A stretch of DNA of 64,000 nucleotides. Origin: an uncultured Eubacteriales bacterium (lineage in GTDB: Bacteria > Bacillota > Clostridia > Oscillospirales > Ruminococcaceae). The position numbers were made by a program, and so were the translations under genes. The notes beneath the pieces are model-generated. The model was not told where the DNA came from. It was given only the letters and a program-made list of their open reading frames with translations, and searched no databases. This document shows positions 41,882-50,225 of the stretch, piece by piece; within the stretch, counting starts at the first letter, position 1, and every line of letters begins with the position of its first letter. The DNA is taken from positions 62,001 through 126,000 of the forward strand of contig OMXI01000014.1 of assembly GCA_900314975.1 (NCBI GenBank). Reading direction: 5' to 3'.

Positions 41882-42553
41882 TTACACCTTGACCGCCTTG
41901 TAGCCCAGACCCCTCACGGTCACAATGCTGAAATCCTTGCATTCGCCGTATCTCTCACGCAAACGCTTGATATGCACATCTACCGTTCTTTCGTCAACTT
42001 CCTTTTCCATGCCCCACAGCTCGTCAAGCAGCTGACGGCGCGTGAAAATCTTGTTAGGGTACGAAAGCAGCTTGAACAGCAGCATAAACTCTTTTGAGGG
42101 TATCGTCTCCGCGCCCTTGCCGATATTGACCGTCTGCGCATCATAATCAAGAATGCTGTTTCCAATGACAAGCGAATGCTCCGAAGCCATTTTTGAACGC
42201 CGCAGCAGCGCACCTACGCGCAGTACCATCTCGTTAATGTCAATAGGCTTGACCATGTAATCGTCAGTGCCCGCAATAAAGCCCTCCTGCTTGTCCTCAA
42301 ACGTCTCCTTCGCAGTGACCATAAGTATCGGCAGGTCATAGTTTGCACGCCGCAGCTGCCTCGTCAGCTCGTAGCCGTCCATATTGGGCATCATAACGTC
42401 TGAAATGATAAGGTCAATATTCGTCTTTTCCATTACGTCAAGAGCCTCAACACCGTCATTTGCCGTGTGGCACGAGTATCCGTGCTGCTTGAGCGCCGCG
42501 CTCATCAGTTTGCGCAGGCTGGCATCGTCCTCAACAACAAGAATCTGAAACAT
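41882..42553 (-). CDS. Response regulator, OmpR/PhoB family
   Basis: A 223-residue regulator: receiver domain with VVEDD (residues 6-10), phosphoacceptor D52 in LIISDVMMP and Lys in YMVKPID, then a winged-helix DNA-binding domain with IPSKEFMLLFKLLSY and DERTVDVHIKRLRERYG. OmpR-family dimers bind tandem direct repeats about 10-11 bp apart. Exactly such repeats occur in front of the two small RNAs just upstream, at 42768 and 43895. ATG 42553 with AGGA 9 nt upstream is preferred to a longer reading that starts inside the leader. A TTCATAA sequence near the likely promoter (about 42629) may allow autoregulation. The kinase gene follows by 30 bp. Confidence 0.9.
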   Translation of the reverse strand: MFQILVVEDDASLRKLMSAALKQHGYSCHTANDGVEALDVMEKTNIDLIISDVMMPNMDGYELTRQLRRANYDLPILMVTAKETFEDKQEGFIAGTDDYMVKPIDINEMVLRVGALLRRSKMASEHSLVIGNSILDYDAQTVNIGKGAETIPSKEFMLLFKLLSYPNKIFTRRQLLDELWGMEKEVDERTVDVHIKRLRERYGECKDFSIVTVRGLGYKAVKV

Positions 42554-42767
42554 TCCCCCACATCCTTTCCGCTGCGTAAATGTTGTAAATATCAACTTCC
42601 CCAAGTTAGAATTCATTTTACAGCAAAATTATGAACTTGTGATTAAATTTTCCTCTCAAATGCTGTTTTCACCCCAATCTTGTGCAAACTACACAACCAA
42701 AGCACCGAAAACGTTTAAGAACTTTGGCGGTTTTGCGAACAAAAAGTTTTTTGTTAAATGCCGATAA

Positions 42768-42799
42768 TTCATATTCGGTTCATTTAGGACTGGTATTAT
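42768..42799 (+). promoter_or_regulatory. Pho-box-like promoter of small RNA A
   Basis: TTCATAT (42768-42774), 4 bp, TTCATTT (42779-42785), then 8 bp and TATTAT (42794-42799). There is no -35 box; the two direct repeats with an 11-bp period take its place. The same arrangement, with identical distances, precedes small RNA B. Confidence 0.7.
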
Positions 42800-42805
42800 G
42801 TATAC

Positions 42806-42990
42806 AACAACAAGAGAGAAGCCTCTCAAAAGACTTTTGGCACTGAGTAAAATCTAAAGTCTGTTATATCTTTTCTGCGATTCCCCAAGTCGCAATAGCA
42901 AGGTTTTAGGTTTTACTGAATGTCAAAAAAATCCCTTTCATAATTCCATAAAGAATTAAAGCCTATTCTCACGAATGGGTTTTAATTTTG
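42806..42990 (+). ncRNA. Small RNA A (paralogue of small RNA B)
   Basis: Predicted transcript of about 185 nt. It starts with a GAGAG/CTCTC hairpin; a long-range helix AGTAAAATCT/AGGTTTTACT encloses a TGCGA/TCGCA hairpin whose loop shows TTCCCCAAG; then comes the unpaired segment ATCCCTTTCATAATTCC; and it ends in a terminator AATTAAA..CCTATTC/GAATGGG..TTTAATT followed by TTTTG. No ORF with an SD is present before 43037. Small RNA B shares the promoter, the 5' hairpin, a CCCCAA loop, the CCCTTTCATAATTCC segment and a 3' terminator. Confidence 0.65.
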
Positions 42991-43036
42991 TCCGCAGACT
43001 TTTCTCGCCAGCGGACATTTTTTTAGGAGGATAGCT

Positions 43037-43375
43037 ATGAACGATTTCCCGCAGTTTATGAAATGCGCATCAAACCTTATACCGAAAGACCAGCAAAACA
43101 CCCCAGACATTGAAGGCTATTACTACACAGCAGCCGACGGCAGCCAGATGGCATTCTGGGAGTATAAAGCAGACCGCGTGTCCAAGGAGCATACCCACGA
43201 CTATGACGAGTATATGGTGGTCGTGCAGGGAGAGTACACTGTCACCATCAACGGCGAGGAAACCGTCCTGCACGCAGGGGACGAGCTGTTCATACCAAAG
43301 GGCGCGCTCCAGGGCGGCAGAGTCAAAGCAGGTACGCGCTCTATCCACGCATTCGGAGGCACAAGGGTAAAATGA
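43037..43375 (+). CDS. Cupin-domain protein
   Basis: A 112-residue single-domain cupin. Cupin motif 1 appears as KEHTHDYDEYMVVVQGEYTV (two His and a Glu-type ligand region) and motif 2 as GDELFIPKGALQGGRVKAG. It is likely to bind a metal and a small molecule, possibly as a sensor or isomerase; the substrate cannot be named. ATG 43037 has AGGAGG 6 nt upstream. Its stop codon overlaps the start of the GNAT gene (ATGA). The two genes sit between small RNAs A and B. The terminator of RNA A ends about 50 bp upstream; some read-through from the RNA A promoter could supply expression, since no separate promoter is obvious. Confidence 0.85.
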   Translation: MNDFPQFMKCASNLIPKDQQNTPDIEGYYYTAADGSQMAFWEYKADRVSKEHTHDYDEYMVVVQGEYTVTINGEETVLHAGDELFIPKGALQGGRVKAGTRSIHAFGGTRVK

Positions 43376-43818
43376 TACGCATACTCCCCTACACCGAGCA
43401 AATGAAGCCGCAGCTTTTCGAGCTTACCGACAAATGCTTCAGACAGTGCGGAAAACTCTTTGAGCCGAACGGGCGACATTCCTTTTATAACGATATAGTC
43501 CATAATTTTGTACAGTTCTGGTGCGCGTTTGACGGCGATACTATGATAGGCACATCAGCGCTCAAAAGCCTTACCGAAACAAAGTGCGAGCTTAAAGCGC
43601 TCTACCTCGATGAAAAATACCACGGCAAAGGGCTCGGCAGCACTCTCGCACAAACCGCCATAGACTTTGCCCGCCGGCAAGGCTTCACCGAAATATACCT
43701 CGACTGTATGTCCACATCGACCGCCGCAGTAAAGCTCTACGAAAAACTCGGATTTCATAAAACCGAGAGATTTAACAAAAATTTTTTTGCAGATGTTTTT
43801 ATGAAAATGCCTCTTTAA
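43372..43818 (+). CDS. GNAT family N-acetyltransferase
   Basis: A 148-residue acetyltransferase. The acetyl-CoA-binding motif A is LYLDEKYHGKGLGSTLAQTAI (Q/RxxGxG/A pattern as H-G-K-G-L-G), and motif B reads IYLDCMSTSTAAVKLYEKLGF, typical of the family. The acceptor is unknown. The start overlaps the cupin stop codon by 4 bp, so translation is coupled. The pairing of a cupin with a GNAT suggests a small-molecule modification, but I see nothing more specific. Confidence 0.85.
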   Translation: MIRILPYTEQMKPQLFELTDKCFRQCGKLFEPNGRHSFYNDIVHNFVQFWCAFDGDTMIGTSALKSLTETKCELKALYLDEKYHGKGLGSTLAQTAIDFARRQGFTEIYLDCMSTSTAAVKLYEKLGFHKTERFNKNFFADVFMKMPL

Positions 43819-43894
43819 GTGCCGCAAAGCCCTTGCCTGCGCGCTTTCAACTGTCCAAAAGATTTCTCAAAAAATTTTGAAAAACCCCCGAAAA

Positions 43895-43926
43895 TTCATA
43901 TTCAATTCACACAGGGCTGTTATTAT
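43895..43926 (+). promoter_or_regulatory. Pho-box-like promoter of small RNA B
   Basis: TTCATAT (43895-43901), 4 bp, TTCACAC (43906-43912), 8 bp, TATTAT (43921-43926). The distance from the first repeat to the -10 box is 26 bp, identical to the promoter of small RNA A. Confidence 0.7.
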
Positions 43927-43932
43927 ATAGAT

Positions 43933-44095
43933 GTCAAAGGGAGAGAGAACTCCCCAAGACCTAACAAAGTATAGTTTCTTTCGGGCAACCCCAATAACAG
44001 TCCGAAGATAATTCGAGATATATTTAAATTTCCCTTTCATAATTCCAATGATTAAATACTTACTTCTTTCGGGAGTGAGTATTTAATCATTTTAG
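43933..44095 (+). ncRNA. Small RNA B (paralogue of small RNA A)
   Basis: Predicted transcript of about 160 nt with a GGGAG/CTCCC 5' hairpin, a TTTCGG/CCGAAG hairpin whose loop holds AACCCCAA, an unpaired TTTCCCTTTCATAATTCC segment shared almost exactly with RNA A, and a strong terminator GATTAAATACT-TAC/GTG-AGTATTTAATC followed by ATTTT. No coding sequence is apparent. Confidence 0.65.
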
Positions 44096-44106
44096 GGCAT
44101 TTTTTC

Positions 44107-44145
44107 AGAAAATAAGAGGTAAGATTTGCGTCTTACCTCTTGTTT
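44107..44145. repeat. Heptamer-repeat hairpin
   Basis: Perfect stem AAGAGGTAAGA/TCTTACCTCTT with a 6-nt loop and a following T-rich stretch, directly after the small RNA B terminator. It may be a back-up terminator. Confidence 0.6.
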
Positions 44146-44183
44146 GTTAACAAAGCAAAGCATAAAAATTAACAAAAAGGTAA

Positions 44184-44232
44184 TTGAACAAATCCCTTTC
44201 TTGCGTTACAATACTTTTAGGGATTTGAACAA
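44184..44232 (+). promoter_or_regulatory. Promoter and inverted-repeat operator of the small DUF1413-like gene
   Basis: TTGAAC (44184-44189), 17 bp, TACAAT (44207-44212). A perfect inverted repeat, CAAATCCCT (44189-44197) and AGGGATTTG (44219-44227), brackets the -10 box, and TTGAACAA occurs on both sides (44184 and 44225). This suggests a repressor site, possibly for the RHH-like protein the gene encodes. Confidence 0.6.
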
Positions 44233-44268
44233 GCCCCTGAAAGCATTAGAGAGGATTGATAAATAATT

Positions 44269-44583
44269 ATGAGAGTTCAATTTACTGTAACGAACACGGA
44301 GTATGCAGAATTACAACAGCTGGCAGCCGCCGCAGGTTATCCTGATGTGCCATCATATTGCAGGGATATATCCCTAAAGGTGCGAACTTATGCTGAGATG
44401 TGGAAAGAGATCACAGAAAAAATTGCAGCTATGCCTAGCGGGAAACAGTTTGCGTTGCGTGATTTAATCAAAACTCCTCCTGCCAACCTCGGAAGAAAGC
44501 TCTACGATAATCAGAGCTTACTTTCAATAAAGGTAAATTCAAAAAAGGATGCCCTGCATACAAATACGTTTATCAAGTTGTAA
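44269..44583 (+). CDS. Small RHH-like / DUF1413-like protein
   Basis: A 104-residue protein. The N-terminal half (RVQFTVTNTEYAELQQLAAAAG, then VPSYCRDI) has the strand-helix-helix pattern of ribbon-helix-helix proteins. The C-terminal part (MPSGKQFALRDL, then PPANLGRKLYDN) resembles DUF1413, a domain found in small plasmid and accessory proteins. The gene is richer in A+T than its neighbours, and the SD (GAGAGGAT) is far from the ATG (about 11 nt). This together hints at an accessory origin. It has its own promoter with an inverted repeat and a heptamer-repeat terminator. Function unknown; a DNA-binding autorepressor or antitoxin-like role is possible but no toxin gene is adjacent. Confidence 0.6.
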   Translation: MRVQFTVTNTEYAELQQLAAAAGYPDVPSYCRDISLKVRTYAEMWKEITEKIAAMPSGKQFALRDLIKTPPANLGRKLYDNQSLLSIKVNSKKDALHTNTFIKL

Positions 44584-44589
44584 AAACAA

Positions 44590-44626
44590 ACAAGAGGTAA
44601 GAGCGAATTCTCTTACCTCTTTTATT
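44590..44626. terminator. Bidirectional terminator built from heptamer repeats
   Basis: A perfect 12-bp stem AAGAGGTAAGAG/CTCTTACCTCTT with a 6-nt loop, followed by TTATTTT, lies between the convergent ends of the DUF1413-like and Na/Pi transporter genes. It shows that the heptamer units can act as terminator stems. Confidence 0.75.
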
Positions 44627-46411
44627 TTAGCTTATAGCATATTTCCTGCTGTACTCCTCCAGCCTCTCCTCGTAGGTCTTCGTGCCGTTCTTGTGGAGCT
44701 TCTCAAGGTACTCGTGCTTTTTGAGGGTCGAGTATTCCTCCCTGCTCGCCAGCAGATATACCGCAATGTTCGAGCAGTGATCGGATATCCTCTCCACGTT
44801 TGTGAGTATGTCAATAAAGTGTACACCCACATCTACCTTGCAAACGCCCGATTTAGCGCGGTTTATGTGGATAGACTTCAGATCCTCGACTATCCTGTCC
44901 ACGACCTCCTCAAGCGGCTCGACCTGGATCATATCCTCGATCTCCATACTCTGCGTAGCCTTTATCGCCAGCGAGATTATCTCCTCTATCGCCGCAAAGG
45001 TTATCTTCAGCTCGCGCATAGCGTCCTTTGAGAACGAAGCCTCCGCGTCGTACAAAGCCTCTGCCGTCTCCAGAATATTTATCGTGTAGTCGCCGATTCG
45101 CTCAAACTCTGAAATAAGGTGGAAATATGCCGTCACCCTGCGCGATTCGTCCTCGTTCAGATTGCAGTCGTTCAGCTTGATAAGATACTGCCCGACCCTG
45201 TCCTCAAGCCTGTCAATAGTGTCCTCGCGCTCTCTGATGTTCTCCGCAAGCTTGGGGTCAAAATCGTCAAGATTGTCATATAACTCCACAACCGCCTTGA
45301 AGTTTTTCTGCGCCTGAATGCCCATTGAAACCACAGCCTCGCTCGTCTGCGCAATAGCCACATTGGGCGTAACAAGGAACCTCTCGTCCAGCGTGTCCTC
45401 TTCCAGCTCGTCCTCGTCCTCACCGGGCTTGTCCCTTACAGTAAGGCAGGCAAGCTTTTCAAGCGCACCCGCAAACGGTATAAATATGCAGGTGACCACA
45501 ACGTTGAATATCGTGTGGAAGTTAGCAATGTTGCCCGTCGTGAACTCCTTGTCCCAGAACGACCAGCCCACCGCCGCCTGATAAGAGTAAATAGCAATAA
45601 GGAAAATGATAGTTCCTATCAGATTGAAATAAAAATGCAGCAAGCCCGCCCTTTTTGCGTTTTTGGACGAGTTAAGGCTCGAAAGCAAAGGCGTAACGCA
45701 CGTACCAATGTTCGTACCCATTATTATCGGGAAAGCCGACGCGAACACAATAGCGCCCGAACCCGAAATCGCCTGCAAAATGCCGACAGCCGCCGCACTT
45801 GACTGCGTGCAGACCGTAATGACCGCACCCGCAAGTACACCAAGCAAAGGATTTTGCAAAACCTCGAATATCTTCTTGAAAACATCAAGCTCCGCCAAAG
45901 GCTCGACCGCAGTACGCATCGTGTTCATACCCGTAAACAGTATCGCCACGCCCATAAGGATAAACCCGATGTTCTTCTTGCGGCTCCTCTTTGAGAACAT
46001 GATAAGTATGATGCCCGCAATAGCCAGCATCGCCGAAAAGTTCGTCGGCTTAACAAGGTCAATAAAGAAATTGCCGTTTTTAGAGCCTTCCAGCTTTGCC
46101 AAACGCAGTATCTGCGCCGTCATAGTCGTGCCGATGTTCGCACCCATTATAATGCCGACCGCACCGCGCAGCTTTAAAATGCCCGCGTTTACCAGACCTA
46201 TAACAATGACCGTCGTAGCCGTTGACGACTGTACCGCCGCCGTCACCACCGCGCCAAAGAATATCGACGTAAAAATATTGCCCGACATCTTTGCAAGCAC
46301 CTTTTCAAGCAGCCCGCCCGATGCCTTTTCAAGACCGCTGCTCAGCGTGTTCATACCGAACATAAAGAACGCAAGTCCGCCTACCGCAACCAAGATGTTA
46401 AATACACTCAA
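44627..46411 (-). CDS. Na+/phosphate cotransporter family protein with PhoU-like domain
   Basis: A 594-residue protein of the NptA/YjbB group. The membrane part has two Na_Pi_cotrans repeats (PF02690) with the paired QSS motifs: AAVQSSTATTVIVIGL near residue 57 and VCTQSSAAAVGIL near residue 200, typical of the Na+ and Pi sites. Residues about 350-590 form a cytoplasmic helical PhoU-like domain. Members import phosphate with Na+, or act as exporters in some bacteria (YjbB). The start is TTG at 46411, supported by AGGGG 8 nt upstream. It lies 30 bp after a lipoprotein gene on the same strand. The predicted Na+ ATP synthase upstream fits a Na+-using membrane. Confidence 0.9.
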   Translation of the reverse strand: MSVFNILVAVGGLAFFMFGMNTLSSGLEKASGGLLEKVLAKMSGNIFTSIFFGAVVTAAVQSSTATTVIVIGLVNAGILKLRGAVGIIMGANIGTTMTAQILRLAKLEGSKNGNFFIDLVKPTNFSAMLAIAGIILIMFSKRSRKKNIGFILMGVAILFTGMNTMRTAVEPLAELDVFKKIFEVLQNPLLGVLAGAVITVCTQSSAAAVGILQAISGSGAIVFASAFPIIMGTNIGTCVTPLLSSLNSSKNAKRAGLLHFYFNLIGTIIFLIAIYSYQAAVGWSFWDKEFTTGNIANFHTIFNVVVTCIFIPFAGALEKLACLTVRDKPGEDEDELEEDTLDERFLVTPNVAIAQTSEAVVSMGIQAQKNFKAVVELYDNLDDFDPKLAENIREREDTIDRLEDRVGQYLIKLNDCNLNEDESRRVTAYFHLISEFERIGDYTINILETAEALYDAEASFSKDAMRELKITFAAIEEIISLAIKATQSMEIEDMIQVEPLEEVVDRIVEDLKSIHINRAKSGVCKVDVGVHFIDILTNVERISDHCSNIAVYLLASREEYSTLKKHEYLEKLHKNGTKTYEERLEEYSRKYAIS

Positions 46412-46441
46412 AACTATTTCCCCTTTTACTTCCTTAAGCCC

Positions 46442-46942
46442 TTACTTTTGCGCGAATTTTCCCGAAACTATCGCAAAATTCTCGTCGAATCCGTCTATCC
46501 GGCACTTGTCCATAGCCGAAAGCGAATTGGAATTTACCGTCTTATCGAAAGCGCCGACGGTAATATTATAATTCTCATCGCCGCCCTCGAATTTTGTTTC
46601 TATCTTCTTATCGAGAATATCCTGCGCGTACTTTTTCAGCGTCTGCAATTCACTTCCCGATATTTTCTGCTCCTCGCCCGTCTTTTCGTTGACCGCGCGC
46701 CCCGAGTAGTACACCGTGAACTCATCTGCCGCCTGCTTTCGCTGCTCATCAGTCATCTGCTTGTCACTCGGCACACGCTTGAACGTCAGCATCTTCTGTT
46801 CGTCCTCACTCTGCGTGGTCGTTGTGTACTGCGTCTGCGTGCCCGTGGGGATCGTAAACTCAGGCTTGCCTGATGAACTGTCACCGCACGATGCAAGACA
46901 GACCGCCGCAAGCATTACCATAACAGCACCAAATCTTTTCAT
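46442..46942 (-). CDS. Putative lipoprotein of unknown function
   Basis: A 166-residue protein with a lipoprotein signal peptide ending in the lipobox LASC (Cys near residue 19), then a Thr/Gln-rich linker (TQTQYTTTTQSEDEQ) and a soluble domain of about 120 residues that I do not recognise. The ATG has GGGAG 7 nt upstream. It lies between the atp operon terminator and the Na/Pi transporter gene, 30 bp from the latter, so it may be expressed with it. Anchored at the outer face of the membrane by prediction. Confidence 0.75.
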   Translation of the reverse strand: MKRFGAVMVMLAAVCLASCGDSSSGKPEFTIPTGTQTQYTTTTQSEDEQKMLTFKRVPSDKQMTDEQRKQAADEFTVYYSGRAVNEKTGEEQKISGSELQTLKKYAQDILDKKIETKFEGGDENYNITVGAFDKTVNSNSLSAMDKCRIDGFDENFAIVSGKFAQK

Positions 46943-46961
46943 TACCTATCTCCCAATTTGC

Positions 46962-47008
46962 AAAAAACAAGCCAAAGCCCCAAATAATATTTGAGACTTT
47001 GACTTTTT
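46962..47008 (-). terminator. Terminator of the atp operon
   Basis: On the minus strand an imperfect stem AAGTCAAAGTC-CAAAT/ATTTG-GGCTTTGGCTT is followed by TTTTTT, directly after the atpC stop. Confidence 0.75.
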
Positions 47009-47011
47009 TCT

Positions 47012-47413
47012 CTACCTTTTTCCTGCCACCGTAAGCCTGTTGAGTGCGCGCTTGAGCTTTTTCTCCGCCCTATCGAACTCCTTCTGACTTTCGTGGCGCT
47101 TCATTCTTTCCTCCGCGTTCTGCTTTGAGCGCTGCGCCCTTGCAACGTCTATCTCGTCAGCCCACTCAATAGCGTTGGTTACCACAATAACGTCCTCGGG
47201 TGATACCTTGATAAGCCCGCCCGTAATCGCAGCCTCTTTCAAAGTGCCGCCGATCTCTATCTTGAACGGCGCAGAAACCAGATTAGCCACATACGGCACA
47301 TGACCGTGGAGGATACCCACGTTGCCCGATGTGGTCTTTGCTATTATTTGCGTAGTCGTCCCCTCAAAGAAAGTCTTTTCGGGAGTGATTATCTTAATGT
47401 TGTACGCAGTCAT
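47012..47413 (-). CDS. atpC: F-type ATP synthase subunit epsilon
   Basis: A 133-residue subunit of the central stalk that couples ring rotation to the catalytic head and inhibits ATP hydrolysis. The N-terminal beta sandwich (TPEKTFFEGTTTQIIAKT, then GILHGHVPYVANL) and the C-terminal two-helix domain (rich in Arg/Lys/Glu, about residues 90-130) are both present. ATG 47413 has AAGG 9 nt upstream. Last gene of the operon, 48 bp after atpD. Confidence 0.93.
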   Translation of the reverse strand: MTAYNIKIITPEKTFFEGTTTQIIAKTTSGNVGILHGHVPYVANLVSAPFKIEIGGTLKEAAITGGLIKVSPEDVIVVTNAIEWADEIDVARAQRSKQNAEERMKRHESQKEFDRAEKKLKRALNRLTVAGKR

Positions 47414-47461
47414 TTAAAAGCACCTTCCGTGTATGTATCCATTCATCAAAAGAGCCGCGCG

Positions 47462-48868
<1,407 letters not shown>

Positions 48869-48900
48869 TTATTTACCGCCTTTCAATACGTTTGATAAAG

Positions 48901-49070
48901 AATTGGGGGAAACCCTTTTGGAGAAGGGTTATCCCCCAAACCCCTTTCCTAAACCTTTTAATGCTTTTTCGCCATTTGGGTCTTTGACCCAAATAACGAA
49001 AAAGTAGTAGAGAGTTCAGAAAAAAAGGTTGAGAAACAACTCTCCCAAGAGAGCCTCCACAACTATTTAT
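48901..49070. repeat. Structured intergenic repeat, family M, copy 3, inside the atp operon
   Basis: Begins AATTGGGGGAAACCCTTTTGGA with the simple form of the first stem (GGGGG..ACCCTT/AAGGGT..CCCCC), then TAAACCTTTTAATG, the stem CTTTTTCG..ATTTGGGTC/GACCCAAAT..CGAAAAAG and the tail AGAGTTCAGAAAAAAAGGTTGAGA. It lies in plus orientation between atpD and the small membrane gene, so the operon transcript carries its complement. Confidence 0.75.
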
Positions 49071-49107
49071 CAAGCTTACAATAAGTAGTTTATGTTATTT
49101 GCAATCT

Positions 49108-49320
49108 TCATTTCTTTTTCCTGCGTTTTTTCCAACACCAATAAACAAAGGTGAGTATGAAATAAAAAACTATCGGGATAAGTATGCTCCATTTGAACGA
49201 AAAGCTGTAGCCCTTGTCAAGAATGAACTTTTCAAACAGCCACACTATCACATCAACGCTTGCAACAAACACCGCAATGCCCAGCAGCCAAAGCCCTATC
49301 TTCTTGCCGAATTCTTTCAT
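49108..49320 (-). CDS. Small two-helix membrane protein inside the atp operon
   Basis: A 70-residue protein with two hydrophobic segments (about residues 8-28 and 43-63) and a strongly basic C-terminus (KKRRKKK). It starts 22 bp after the atpG stop, with GGGGGG 7 nt upstream of the ATG, in the same direction as the atp genes. No family is recognised. It is not a standard ATP synthase subunit. Either an assembly factor or an unrelated insertion is possible; the neighbouring family M repeat suggests that this gap has been open to insertions. Confidence 0.65.
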   Translation of the reverse strand: MKEFGKKIGLWLLGIAVFVASVDVIVWLFEKFILDKGYSFSFKWSILIPIVFYFILTFVYWCWKKRRKKK

Positions 49321-49342
49321 ATCCGTACCCCCCTGTCAGCCG

Positions 49343-50212
49343 TCAAACGCTGTCGTTGAGCGTAGCCGAGCTTATCTCTGTCAGCTCCTGCGTTATCTGC
49401 GCCTGTCTTGCGCGGTTGTACATCAGCGAGAGATTGCCTATCATCTCGTCCGCGTTGTCCGAAGCCGACTCCATAGCCGCGCGCCTTGCCGCCTGCTCCG
49501 ATGCGAACGAGTCCACGATAGCCGAGTACAAAAGCCCGCACAGATACGAGGGTATCATTCCCTCAAAAACCTCCTCGGGCGACGGATCGTATATCGGTGT
49601 CGCGTGGCGTGTGTCCGCCCACGATGTAAGGTTCTCAACAGGCAGTATCGCCATCTCGCACGGTTCCTGCGTCAGCGCCGAAACAAACGTCGTGTATATA
49701 AGGTCAACGCTGTCAAATTCGCCCTTTTTAAAGCGTGCCGCAACGTCCTCTGCAATGTCCATAGCGCCGTACATGCTCATGCCCTCGGCGATCTCGCTGA
49801 ACGAGTCCGTCACATTGTAATCACGCTTTGAGAAATACTCCACAGCCTTTTTGCCGATAGCCATAATGCTGACTTCCCTGCCCTTTTGCCGCAGGTCATC
49901 AGCCTTTGCCGCCGCCTTTTTCAGAACATTCACGTTAAAGCCGCCCGCAAGACCTCTGTCGCCCGCAATGACTATCATCAGCGTCTTTTTCTTTTCAACC
50001 TTCGTGGTAAAAACAGATGTAAAACTGCTGTCCTTTGAAATATCGCACATCGCGTTAAAAAGCGTCTCAAAGAACGGCTGCACCGCAATGGCTCTTTCCT
50101 TTGCGCGCCGCATCTTCGACGAAGCCACAAGCTGCATAGCCTTTGTTATCTGCTTGGTGCTTTCAACGCTCTTGATGCGCCTTTTTACATCCTTCATATT
50201 GGCAGTAGCCAT
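49343..50212 (-). CDS. atpG: F-type ATP synthase subunit gamma
   Basis: Central rotor shaft, 289 residues. The N-terminal helix (DVKRRIKSVESTKQITKAMQLVASSKMRRA in adjoining motifs) and the C-terminal helix ending in YNRARQAQITQELTEISSA are the conserved coiled-coil parts; the middle Rossmann-like domain contains GDRGLAGGFN. Located between atpA (13-bp gap) and the small membrane protein gene. Confidence 0.96.
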   Translation of the reverse strand: MATANMKDVKRRIKSVESTKQITKAMQLVASSKMRRAKERAIAVQPFFETLFNAMCDISKDSSFTSVFTTKVEKKKTLMIVIAGDRGLAGGFNVNVLKKAAAKADDLRQKGREVSIMAIGKKAVEYFSKRDYNVTDSFSEIAEGMSMYGAMDIAEDVAARFKKGEFDSVDLIYTTFVSALTQEPCEMAILPVENLTSWADTRHATPIYDPSPEEVFEGMIPSYLCGLLYSAIVDSFASEQAARRAAMESASDNADEMIGNLSLMYNRARQAQITQELTEISSATLNDSV

Positions 50213-50225
50213 ATGTCAGCGCTCC

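Noticed and set aside
42687..43036. A protein-coding gene in the small RNA A region
   Set aside because: No frame longer than a few codons has an SD; the region is explained by promoter, RNA helices and terminator.
48873..49073. A 66-residue minus-strand frame over the family M repeat before atpD
   Set aside because: It consists of translated repeat sequence that recurs at other intergenic sites, so it is not a gene.
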